Positions 53,704 through 62,955 of a stretch of DNA of 64,000 nt are shown here, in pieces. Source of the DNA: Apodospora peruviana. Taxonomy: Eukaryota; Ascomycota; Sordariomycetes; Sordariales; Lasiosphaeriaceae. The translations under genes were made by a program, and so were the position numbers. The stretch lies in assembly GCA_033439685.1 (NCBI GenBank), contig JAUEDM010000005.1, forward strand, positions 2,232,001 through 2,296,000, written 5' to 3'. The notes under the pieces are model-generated. The model did not search any database. It was not told the DNA's origin and worked only from the letters and a program-made list of their open reading frames with translations. Numbering within the stretch: position 1 is the stretch's first letter; every line of letters starts with the position of its first letter.

Positions 53704-54639
53704 ATGCCACCAGCAAAACACAGAAAGCCGCAAGGCCCCTCAACTAAAAAGCCTCAACCACCCAAAAACTGGCCAGCGCACATCCCCTACCTGACCGCAC
53801 CGGCCTACTCTCCACAATTGACCCCAGCACAACTTGCCGCTATTCGCACACCACCGCCCTCATTAACATGCACGTCCGCAGCAACAACAACAGCAAACCC
53901 AAAAGCTAAAAATGAGGACGAAATCATAGACGTCATCCCCGCCAATTTCCCGGTGGGACCAGCGTCTTCGGCGGTAGTCATCCAGCCCATCACGGACCCG
54001 CGCCACCCGGCCAAGGGGCAGTCCGGCCTCTTCGCCGCGCGAGACCTCAAGCCCGGCGAACTTTTGTTGTCTTATTACGGGGTTATACACGTTGGAGTGC
54101 TAATGAATTCTACACCAACGTCACCAGCTTGTTCGTCTGATGATGCAAACATTCATACTATAGCGGAGTCATTAGCTGACGTAACTTTGCTCTCTGAAAA
54201 AGATGAAGCAGAAAACAGACAACACGAAAAATCCGACTACGACTTGTGGCTGTCGAAAGAAGCAGGTGTCGCCGTGGACGCGGAAATTAAGGGAAACGAG
54301 GCGAGGTTTGTCAACGATTACAGGGGCGTCCCGGGGAAGGAGAGAGCCAACGCCGAGTTTAGAGTGGTTTGGGACTTGAGGAGGTCGGAATGGACGATGG
54401 CGGTTTTTGTGCTGCCGCTTAGCAAGAAGCAGAGACTGAAGTTGCAGCAAGTTGGTGGGAAGGGGTCGATTGGGAGTAAAGCGGGGGGTATCAAGAAGGG
54501 GGATGAGGTTTTGGTGAGTTATGGGAGGGGGTTTTGGGATCGTCGGCAGGAGGAGTGGGCGGAGGAATTTAACGCTGGTCAACAAAGGAAAGATGGGGAG
54601 GGGGAGGGTGAGGGTGATGTGGAAAGTGAGGCCATGTGA
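53704..54639 (+). CDS. SET-domain protein (putative protein lysine methyltransferase)
   Basis: Intronless, 311 aa. The N-terminal 85 residues are Pro-rich (PPAKHRKPQGPSTKK). The SET fold starts at about 100 with KGQSGLFAARDLKPGELLLSYYG, the usual GxG/AxxxIxxGE entry. It continues with DYDLWLSKEAGVAVDAEIKGNEARFVNDYRG and ends with the cofactor and substrate segment KKGDEVLVSYGRGFWDRR. The normal RFxNHSC-type pseudoknot motif appears here as RFVNDYRG, keeping Asn but not His-Ser-Cys. That substitution recurs in some fungal SET proteins of unknown target. No post-SET cysteines are present. The substrate may be histone or non-histone. The C-terminus is an acidic GEGEGEGDVES tail. Confidence 0.85.
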   Translation: MPPAKHRKPQGPSTKKPQPPKNWPAHIPYLTAPAYSPQLTPAQLAAIRTPPPSLTCTSAATTTANPKAKNEDEIIDVIPANFPVGPASSAVVIQPITDPRHPAKGQSGLFAARDLKPGELLLSYYGVIHVGVLMNSTPTSPACSSDDANIHTIAESLADVTLLSEKDEAENRQHEKSDYDLWLSKEAGVAVDAEIKGNEARFVNDYRGVPGKERANAEFRVVWDLRRSEWTMAVFVLPLSKKQRLKLQQVGGKGSIGSKAGGIKKGDEVLVSYGRGFWDRRQEEWAEEFNAGQQRKDGEGEGEGDVESEAM

Positions 54640-54950
54640 GGTTAAGTAGACAGATGACATGGAGATGTTGTCAAGACTGAGGAAGAAGGCTTGGGTTCGA
54701 TAAATATCAGACCTTTGGTACGATACGATCGATCATCTGTGCGTTTACGCGGAGTTGGATCTATCATTTCAAAACAAGTTCTGGGAATTGCAAACCCCAG
54801 TTTTGGTCCGAAATATATCTCTGCAGGGATTGAAAACTTAGTGAGTTACTTTATCAAGTCCTATTTTCTGGATAAGAAAATACCTTTCATATCTTCATAA
54901 CATATATTTCATTTGCTTGAACGGATGCTAAATGTTTGAAGTTTCCTTCC

Positions 54951-55073
54951 TGTCATGGCCTGGGCCCATGCAGTATATAACCCACTAGATTCCAAGCCTT
55001 GTCACCTTTGGAATTCCGACATTCTTTTGGATTGAGGGTGTGTTAGCGCAGTTGTAGTAGGTTATGTGCGACC
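54951..55073 (+). repeat. Dispersed repeat R2, right copy
   Basis: Match to 49831-49955. The TTAGCGCAGTTGTAG segment resembles a tRNA A box more than the left copy does. No B box at tRNA distance was found. Confidence 0.65.
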
Positions 55074-55313
55074 GCCGTCACTCTTCCAGCAAATCTGGTA
55101 ATAATTGTGACCGAGATCAGGATACAGCGCCTTTGATCGAAATCCTAGTCCTTTAATAGCAGAGCTAGTATGTTATTAAAAAGCTTAAAATATGTGTTTA
55201 TTAAAGAAAATGAATACCAGGTCTATATTCGGTATCAGTCTTTCCTTATTTAAAAAGAGCTTTAGATGGTATTTGCACTAAGGTTTCTAGATTATTATAG
55301 CAAAGGAGTACCT

Positions 55314-55345
55314 ACAGTCTGGCAAGACGTTTCCTACAGTCCCTT
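55314..55345 (+). repeat. Dispersed repeat R1, right copy
   Basis: Match to 47681-47712 in the same orientation, 29 of 32 positions. Confidence 0.8.
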
Positions 55346-55686
55346 GAGACCACCTCTTATTATTAGTGATGTGCCTAGTTGCTCGTCCTCAATGTCGACA
55401 ACTTCCTTTTGATCCCCGTCAATTCGCGGACCGTAGGTAATTAAAGGAGCAAACCGGGTTTACAGACTATCTTACAACCGAATCCAGACTTGTCAGGTTC
55501 TAAGGCGGTTCACTTGCATACAGTCTCATTCATCAAGACCCACCTGCCTTAAAGGATAAGGACAACTAAGATAAAGTCTGCCAGAAACAGTCCAACCCAT
55601 TATTACATTTGACAAGGCTGCATGACCGAGTCTATACGCTCTTTCAACCACCAAAGGTCAAAGAACTTGCACCCAGAATTCCAAAG

Positions 55687-56637
55687 CTAATGAACCTCCA
55701 CACCTCCCTGTCCACCACCACCACCACCGTTACCAACGGTAGTAGTACCCTGATATCCAGCACCAGCAGAATATGAAATCCCGATCCCCTCCTCCGGCAC
55801 ACAAAGCGCCCCAAGCCTCTCGTCCAACACCCTAGCCAACTCCTCCACTCGTCTCCTCATCGCCAACACGCTGACCGGGGACAGCGGTCCGTTTCCAGCA
55901 GCACCAGCGGTACTAATACTCCCCGTCGTCCATCCTGCCGCATGATGCGCACTCAACACACTGCCCACATCCGAGGGCGACCCAAGCGGCGTAGGCGAAA
56001 CACTCCCAGGAGGCGGCGCAAGGAACATTTTATCGCCAGTTGTTGTCGTCAGCCCAAGGGTGGCCGGTGGTGGCAACACACTCTCTCCTCCTCCTCCATC
56101 AACGATGATTCCTGACGTGGAAGAATCCTGCCTCTGTAATTGCGGTTGTTGATGTTGTTGCTGGTGTGGCGTTTCACTCCCCCGGCTACTTCCAGTCCCA
56201 ATATTACCGCCCATGCAGACAAACAACATGCCGCACCTTAGTCGTCGGATGACAAACACCGCGCCACTGTCGAGCTGGACTGTGATCGCTGGCGCCGGCG
56301 CTGGTTTACCTCCTCTTTCTTTGCCTTTTCCCCCTTCGCTTCCCTCGTTATTTTGTTGGTGGTCCGCGGGAGGAGGAGGAGAATGTAAAGCCCACAGCGA
56401 CGCGGCAACACCGCACTGTCTCCTTAGAACACTGGCGGGTAACTGGCTTGCGTGCGCAAGGAGGCGGCCCGCGGGCGTGGTCAGCGCGGCCATGCGGATG
56501 TGAGAGGAGAGGTTGGCGTTGAGGAAGGCGGTTACGCGCTTGGAGAGGAAGAGCGGTGGTGGGGCGGGCATTTGTATCCCTCCGCTGTTGCCGTTGCCAT
56601 TGCCAATACCATTACTGGAACTGTTGTTGCGCGACAT
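55687..56637 (-). CDS. Hypothetical protein with possible roadblock/LC7-like core
   Basis: Intronless, 316 aa, starting MSRNNSSSNGIG at the ATG at 56637; no upstream in-frame ATG was found before it. Residues about 25-150 hold LSKRVTAFLNANLSSHIRMAALTTPAGRLL, then VAASLWALH, and after a disordered insert ITVQLDSGAVFVIRRLRCGMLFVCMGG. This alpha-beta-beta-alpha-beta pattern resembles roadblock/LC7 proteins such as Ragulator or GTPase-associated small subunits, with the loop greatly lengthened by Gly/Gln/Ser. A C-terminal helix (LAMRRRVEELARVLDERLGAL) follows, then a Gly-rich end. The fold is inferred from pattern only. I do not recognise the gene. Confidence 0.65.
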   Translation of the reverse strand: MSRNNSSSNGIGNGNGNSGGIQMPAPPPLFLSKRVTAFLNANLSSHIRMAALTTPAGRLLAHASQLPASVLRRQCGVAASLWALHSPPPPADHQQNNEGSEGGKGKERGGKPAPAPAITVQLDSGAVFVIRRLRCGMLFVCMGGNIGTGSSRGSETPHQQQHQQPQLQRQDSSTSGIIVDGGGGESVLPPPATLGLTTTTGDKMFLAPPPGSVSPTPLGSPSDVGSVLSAHHAAGWTTGSISTAGAAGNGPLSPVSVLAMRRRVEELARVLDERLGALCVPEEGIGISYSAGAGYQGTTTVGNGGGGGGQGGVEVH

Positions 56638-57334
56638 TGTGTCGATGGTTATTTGACTCGTTGGGGCCAAGCCCCAAGAAAATTGTAGGATTGAATGTTC
56701 GGCTTATCGTATCGTATCGTAACCGTAATCGAGACTCGGAGGGCTCGGTGTGGTAGTATCGATCGATCTCGTAGGTAAAGGAGAGAGATGGCCCGCTACA
56801 TTTGTAGGGATTGTGTGCGACAAAATTGGCCAATTGACGACGGTGAGATCCTGCTGCGCGAGAAGTAGTCCGAGGAAGAGCGGTTGGAAAACGGCGAGGC
56901 TGACCAAGTTTGTGTCGTCAGATAACCGGGAAGGAAAGGCGGGGCAACCTAGGTAATCACTGTAGCAGCTGTCAAGGTCCCCTGTTCTGATCTGCTCGGG
57001 TCCCCTGTTAGTCACGGCTACTTATCGATAAGGAGAAGCTTCCCCGGACAGAGTCCACTTGAATGAAACGGAGATGCTTGTTCCCTTTACTGTGACTCAA
57101 AGGTGTTCAATATCCTTAAAGATCGAGCAATAACTGGCATTTCTATCTTCCAAGCTCAATAAGGTATTTAAGGGACATGAAGAGATTAACCAATAGAGCT
57201 TATGAAAATCTGGGTAAATATCCCTTCCAACGAACTCTACGGAGCAATCGGCACAACACTACCTAACTTTGAAGTTCGAGTCGGAATGAAGTTGAACTTG
57301 AACTTGCACAGGGGACATCTTACACAACCAACAC
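56638..57334. other. Intergenic
   Basis: Upstream region of the roadblock-like gene, with an ATCGT tandem patch near 56706. No gene seen. Confidence 0.5.
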
Positions 57335-58752
57335 TCACTGCGAATCCGGCAACTGCGCCTCCCTCATCATCCTCGTACTCCTCCTCCTCCCTTTCCTGTC
57401 CGTGTCCCAAATCAACCCTCTCACCACGCGCTTCCGTTCATCATCCGCCTCGTCCCCAGGCCCCTCTTTGACCTCCTGTACCTTCTCCGCTTTCCTCTCA
57501 GCATTAACCTCCCTCGTCCAGATATCATAAAACAGATCCTTACTAGCCCTCCCGTCCTCCGTTCACTCGGTCCACCACACATAGCTCGGCCAGTGCCGAT
57601 CCAACAACGCGCTGGCACGCTCATCACTCTTCCTGTGCAGGCGGATGAGCGCATAGACAAGCTTCTTCAAGCCATCCGTGTAATCGCTCAGATCATCAAG
57701 CACAATATCGACGTTCACGTCCTCATAAACACGATAGTGTGGACAGCCTGTATCGTCTTCCTCAATGTCCTCGTTGGTCGAGAGGTGGTAGCACTGCACG
57801 CAGACGTCGCAGTCCTCCGCCGGAGGTAGGGGTCTGCCCTTCATCATCTGATACAAAACCGCTCCCAAGTCGAAAAGCTCGCTTGATTGCGTGTATGGGC
57901 GTTCAGCCTATTTGTCTCAAGTCAGTCAAACTATCCCCCATCATCATCTGTGGAGGGTATAGGTAAGGCACCTTTGGCATCGTCCCCTCCGTCAAAAACC
58001 ATTTCTGGGTACGCTCCCTGAGCTTCGACAACGACACCTCCTCAGTTTTCATCGCCACCAGCGGCAAGCCCTTGTTCTCGCTAACCGTGCCCGAAACAAA
58101 ACTCTTGCCGAAATTGCCCAGCTTCACCGCGCCGTAATCTTGTCCCTTCGGTTGCTGGAAAAAGATGTTGGGCAGCGGTAATGTCCCGATGCAGGGATGG
58201 GCCACCAATTCGCTTGAGGTTCAGTTGTGCGCCGGATCCGCTTGAACGACTTGCCTCTGTTTTCCGTAGTAACCTGGACGGAATAGAGATCCCGCACGCG
58301 CTCGTGCAGCCACTGCAGGGCGCGCAGCATGCCCAGCGCGACGTGCCAGACCAAACTCTCGGGTAGGAAAGCTGTTGACGTCGGAGATGCGGCTGGGTCG
58401 CGGAAGAGTTGCTCGAGCGAGCCTGCGTCGCCCAGTCCCAGACTAGGGAGAGCGTTTCCCCCCCTCGCATGGGGATGATGGGGTGGGAAGGGGGGTGTGA
58501 TGACTTTGGTGTGGAAGTTGACCAGGTTCTCGTGGTTGAGTAAGTTAGCTGTTGCCGTGGCCGCTCCGCGCCGGTCAAGCTCGGATAGTTTGGTTAGTTG
58601 CGTGTGATGGGTTAGGGGGCGACCGAGAAGCAGTTCGCCGTCGGCTACTCGTTTCACGAGGATGAGGCCATTTTTCGAAGTGGCTGTGGACTGCGTATTC
58701 GGGCTTGTTTTGCTTTTCAGCAGCAGTTTCGAGTAGTGTTGCCATGGCGCTG
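57335..58752 (-). pseudogene. Protein-kinase-like gene, frameshifted and interrupted
   Basis: The fragments on this strand read as one kinase-like protein if small lesions are ignored: NGLILVKRVADGELLLGRPL, GAATATANLLNHENLVNF, PESLVWHVALGMLRALQWLHE, LHRDI, NIFFQQPKG, YGAVKLGNFGKSF and AERPYTQSSELFDLGAVLYQMMKG, with one intron (about 57908-57970). Lesions: one extra G in the run at 58458-58464 with a compensating lost G near 58428-58433, extra C in the CCC runs at 58194-58196 and 58170-58172 beside the HRD motif, and TGA at 57563-57565 where the frame otherwise continues to 57335. No in-frame ATG was found at the 5' end. NFG replaces DFG, so even the ancestor may have been inactive. All indels lie in G/C runs, so sequencing error must be excluded. 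Confidence 0.7.
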
Positions 58753-59548
58753 TTTACTGACTGTGTGTCGTGTCAGGGGCTGGCTTGGGGTAGTATCCTG
58801 TGGTTTTTAGCAGGATGAAGAGCGAAGAATGAAGCCATTTCAACCCATCGATCGGATTTGGCTACTGCGGTTCAGGTTTTGTTTGAAGCGGGCCCGGCCG
58901 GTGTTTGGTTGGAATGGCCGCTTTCATCTTGTCCCTTCTTTGTCCCCATTCCGGAAAGGTAGGGTTCTTCATTCACAAAGAGTCTGACGCCACTTCTGAA
59001 GCACGCACTAAGCGGTCAGTAACACATTTTTCTGCATATAATTCGCACCAGCAGAAAAAAGCCCTTACCGTGTTTTAGATGCGCTGTAGGGACCAGTTGA
59101 AGGGTCATGGTCGGCCGACGCCATTTTTGATTGAGGGCTGGAGCGGGAGGCATCATTCTTCTCGGGAGGAACGTCGTCTGTGGCGCCGGCTTTGTGGGCA
59201 GACTGATGATGGGTACAACAGGTGTCGTCTGATGCCTGTCAATCGTCGAAGAGGACGCCGTCTCCATGATGCCGAACGCTATCATCCTGAAGTACTGCAG
59301 CCAGTGTTCTGTGTAAGTACGGTGCCTATGTAAGGTAGCTTGTTTTCTTCCTTCTTTTTCTTTGTTTGCCAGCTTGAAATTCCCATCCCTCACAAACAAG
59401 CACACACAACTCCAGAAAAGAAGATTGATGCCGTGGAGAGAAAGTGGTGGAGAGAAAGTGGTATGATAAGTAGGGCGTAGTGAACGAGGCTGGGAAGAGA
59501 AGTTGGTGCAAGCAACAGAGATAGGACTGGAGTAAGATTAATAACAGG
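58753..59548. other. Intergenic
   Basis: Gap between the kinase pseudogene and the F-box gene. A minus-strand frame at 59016-59405 has a Pro/Thr-rich sequence and no domain. It could be a distal exon of the F-box gene, because that gene ends at a GTAAGA sequence. Not called. Confidence 0.4.
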
Positions 59549-61285
59549 TTATCTTACGTCGAAGCTCGCAGCAAATGTGCACGGCTGGCCATACGACGCC
59601 CGTCGAATCCACGTCGACGACTGCAGCGACACCAATGACCCCGAACCACACGCGCGGCCGGCGCCCTTGGTGTCCCCGATCCAGTCCGATTGGCGATACT
59701 CGCCCGACGGGTCCTGGAGCACCACCCGCAGCGAACGGATGGCATCAACGTCGAGCCGGACCCTAAAGCCAGCAAAGATTTCGCCGTAACGCAAAGGTAC
59801 CACCGTCTCGGCGTTCTCAAACACGTAGCCGAGCGATTCGGTGCTAGGAGCAGAACCGCCCTGCCCCTGGTAGAACAGTCGGATACCAGACACAAAGGCT
59901 TGCCCGGCCAGGATGACGGTCGATATGCCGATGTCTGAGAGTTTTGAGGTGGTCGGCGGGACCGTGAGCGATGCCGTGAAGGAATGGCGCTCCCTACCGT
60001 CGGCGCGGCTCAGTTGGGCAGACACGTAGCCTCTGGTGTTGGGGATCTGAGCCCATTGGTCTTCGCACTCGGGCGCGGTCGGGCTGAAGGTTGGCTCGCA
60101 GGGCCAGGAGAAAGAGGTGTCGCCTGCCAACGTTGGCTGAGAACCAAAGTCTGCGTGGACGGACGAGACGTCTGCGAGGCGGGCCCACCAATGCTTTCGC
60201 TTCGCCAGGCGCGCTACGGGACTTTCGGGCTCTGCGGGACCAGGAGCAGACGGCTTCAGCGCTCCTCTCATCAGGAAATAGAGACCGCGCCAGTCAAGGT
60301 TCTTGTCGATCTGGCAGGGCAAGGCGTAGCCGAGCTCGAACCCGGGCGTGAACCGGCTGAACCAAAATGTCCTTGGTAGTGCTTCGAGCCGTGCGACGTA
60401 GGCTACCGCTCGCGAAGCCAGTCGAAAGTTGGCAAGATCCGCCGTTCTCGTGAACCCAAAAATGTGCTGGAGAATCTCCTCGGGCATGTTGGAGAAGACA
60501 TCGCGCCTTCTGTCGGTCTGGAGAAGGCTCTTGTGGCTGGGCGGCAGGTAGATGTCAAACCGAGTCAGCGGGATGACATCACGAAAAGACGGGAGCTGGT
60601 CGAGGCCCAGCTCGGCAGCCAGGTTATTTTCGTAGCTTCCCAGTCTTTGCATATTGAGCCGTCGGAAGGTCTTCTTGCAGGACGCCGAAGAGGCAAGAAG
60701 AAGCCTCGGGAGGTCATATCGCCGCATGCCCGGTCGGAAAGGCGCGAAATTCCAGTTCAGGGAGGCCAGGGCTTTGCACCAGGCCAGGGCGCAGGAGGTG
60801 ACTCTGTCGGTGCTGGACTCGACGAGGTCCCAGCAGTCGGCGTGCACGCGGAAACTCCACCTGCCGCCGGCTTCTCTGTAGACAGGGTCCAAGACGGTCT
60901 TGAGGTCCAGCTTTTTGACGCCGAGGTCCTCGACTGACTGGTCAGCTCTGCGAGGCACGACAAAGGCGAGCCGGTCAGGAGATGCTCCCGGAGGCAGCCT
61001 GTAGCCGACGCCGGATATCGAGATTTGGGAAGAAGACGGTGCAGCAGCAGCAGCAGCATCCTGCGAGAAGCTGATGACCCGGCAGAGCGCTGCCCGGTGG
61101 CTGAGAGTGTGGTCGTGTCTTGTGACTTCGATCTCCCGCCGACAGAGCCAGCACATGTAGTCTGGCATGCGGAAGATCTCCGGGGGGTAGGCGTGGAGAG
61201 GCATCTTGATCTGAGTCCCGGGTGGCAAGTCTTCTTCTTTGTGTGATGGTGGACAACTCGTGGAGTTGTCTTGCGGTTTAGGCAT
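59549..61285 (-). CDS. F-box domain protein
   Basis: A single exon of 578 aa. The start ATG at 61285 precedes MPKPQDNSTSCPPS. The N-terminal third has a CWLCRREIEV pair of cysteines and conserved-looking blocks (GVGYRLPPG, WSFRVHADCWDLV). The F-box lies at about residues 262-305 (DVFSNMPEEILQHIFGFTRTADLANFRLASRAV) and should bind Skp1 in an SCF ubiquitin ligase. The C-terminal half (GYVSAQLSRADG, ILAGQAFVSGIRLFYQG, GFRVRLDVDAIRSLRVVLQDPSG) looks like a beta-rich substrate domain. This layout is common in large F-box families of moulds, but the target is unknown. The last codons, GAC GTA AGA TAA, contain a perfect donor, so an extra 3' exon is possible. Confidence 0.85.
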   Translation of the reverse strand: MPKPQDNSTSCPPSHKEEDLPPGTQIKMPLHAYPPEIFRMPDYMCWLCRREIEVTRHDHTLSHRAALCRVISFSQDAAAAAAPSSSQISISGVGYRLPPGASPDRLAFVVPRRADQSVEDLGVKKLDLKTVLDPVYREAGGRWSFRVHADCWDLVESSTDRVTSCALAWCKALASLNWNFAPFRPGMRRYDLPRLLLASSASCKKTFRRLNMQRLGSYENNLAAELGLDQLPSFRDVIPLTRFDIYLPPSHKSLLQTDRRRDVFSNMPEEILQHIFGFTRTADLANFRLASRAVAYVARLEALPRTFWFSRFTPGFELGYALPCQIDKNLDWRGLYFLMRGALKPSAPGPAEPESPVARLAKRKHWWARLADVSSVHADFGSQPTLAGDTSFSWPCEPTFSPTAPECEDQWAQIPNTRGYVSAQLSRADGRERHSFTASLTVPPTTSKLSDIGISTVILAGQAFVSGIRLFYQGQGGSAPSTESLGYVFENAETVVPLRYGEIFAGFRVRLDVDAIRSLRVVLQDPSGEYRQSDWIGDTKGAGRACGSGSLVSLQSSTWIRRASYGQPCTFAASFDVR

Positions 61286-62718
61286 TTTTGCTGAAGGGTT
61301 TCACGTGTAGTTTTAAGCAAAGACCTTCTCTCCAAGGACCGAGTTCAGACTCTCTGCCCGGAGCAGAGCAAGTCTTGGGCGAAAGCTGTTGTGAGGATGG
61401 CGATATGTCCCAACAGCCAATTATCGTTACCTGCGTGTTCGTCACTTGGTGATAGCGTCCTCGACAAGGCTGAGTGGGTCTCTCCAAAGCTCGAATCCCC
61501 TCATCTAAGCGCTCATGGCATGTTGTGATGCGGATGGTGGGCATGCTAGATGGATGAATGCAGAGGGAGGTTAACAAGATGCGTTGCCAAACAAATTTCG
61601 ACGAGGCAGAAAGTCCCGGTATGATGCCTGGTCGCCGATATGCTGGCCAGAGGCAGGGCTCTTCCCGAACTGCATGTCATGGCCGAGTTCAGATCTCGGC
61701 TGGCCACCTGTCCAATGACTTGGTCATGTTGATTTGGAAGGTGGTCCTCCCTACACAGTACGGCCGATAGCTACGGCCTTGAACTGCAGAGCGGGCCGTC
61801 GCCCCCATCTGACAATGGTACAGTGCAGTGGTACTGGGGATAAGCGAAGGTGTAAGTCTAGAATCCGTGCCGTGCCGATAACATGGAGGTGGACCAGGTC
61901 AACGACTTGACTTACACACGGCCATATCTGGTAGAAGCTCGTTGGCGGCGCGGAATGCAGCTTCATATTGTAGACGGAATCCTGCAATTCGCCAATGGAC
62001 TCGGCCCAGCAGTCTGGTCTGCAGGCGGCCACCCGTTCGTGGGGAGCTAGGCCGGCCGGCCGAGTCTGTCAGTGATTAGTAGTGCATGCATTAGTTCAAG
62101 TACGTCGAGGTCGACTTGTGAGGCCGCAGGTTGGGGGGCTGAAAAGAAGGCGATGGAGGAGAAAAAGCCCAGGCTCATAGCAGCGGGAGTAACAAAGAGT
62201 AGGGACAGAACACACAACAGGGGATGTGTGCAAACAATCAGGGGCAGTTGGCAGTCAAAAGCAAAGATACACTTGCATCGTGGTAGTTTGAGTGGGAAAG
62301 CTACCTATTCGGACATCGGGAAACATGTTTTCCCGCATCACCTCCACAACTCCACACCTCCATTTCTCGTCATATCAGGGCAAGGCAGATAGGCGTCTGC
62401 GGGCCGTCAGAACTTACTATGAGGAAGCCAACCGGAGCTTTCGCGGATGTTTCAAGCTAAATAATTCGTACATAATCATACATGTGCTGTGTAACTTGCG
62501 GGGTGGTATACACTCGGGCCGGTGTGGGCCTCGTGGACTCGGTCGTTATAGAGCACGACATTCGGTAGGATTACTTGTAAGGGTTAGGTGGTTTTGTCGG
62601 GGGCCAGATGTAACCGTGAGGCACAAACCAGCAATCTCGGGGGCCATATTGCCTGCAAGTGTTCACCACTCTCTGCCTTCGACTTCATTACACCTAAACC
62701 TGATATGTCCCGGACGCG

Positions 62719-62760
62719 CCCCCCCCCCCCCCCCCCCCCCCCGCCCCCAAAAAAAAAAAA
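62719..62760 (+). repeat. Poly-C then poly-A tract
   Basis: 24 C, a G, 5 C, then 12 A and an A-rich TAAAAATAAAATA tail. An A-run after a C-run may mark an old insertion end or slippage. Confidence 0.85.
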
Positions 62761-62942
62761 ATAAAAATAAAATAGAGTACGTACGTAACCGTTCGGGGGA
62801 GTGCCGAGACCGACTCTAGCGTCCTCCGTACGATAGGATCGGGGTTGCTGTGGGACAACCAATCCTATCACATTCGGACTTCCTAAACAGGCGAACAGGG
62901 GGGCCATACGAAGTTTCAATTGGGGGCGGCCGGCTGTAGTAC

Positions 62943-62955
62943 CTAACCCTAACCC
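62943..62955 (-). repeat. Two-unit telomere-like motif
   Basis: CTAACCCTAACCC, the complement of two TTAGGG units. It is too short to be a telomere and may be chance. Confidence 0.5.

Larger units (their letters stand above)
54640..55686. other. AT-rich, repeat-bearing intergenic region
   Basis: About 1 kb between the SET gene and the convergent roadblock-like gene, low in GC, holding repeats R2 and R1. No gene seen. Confidence 0.6.

Noticed and set aside
61480..61510. B-box-like GCTCGAATCC
   Set aside because: No T-stem pairing and no cloverleaf could be drawn.
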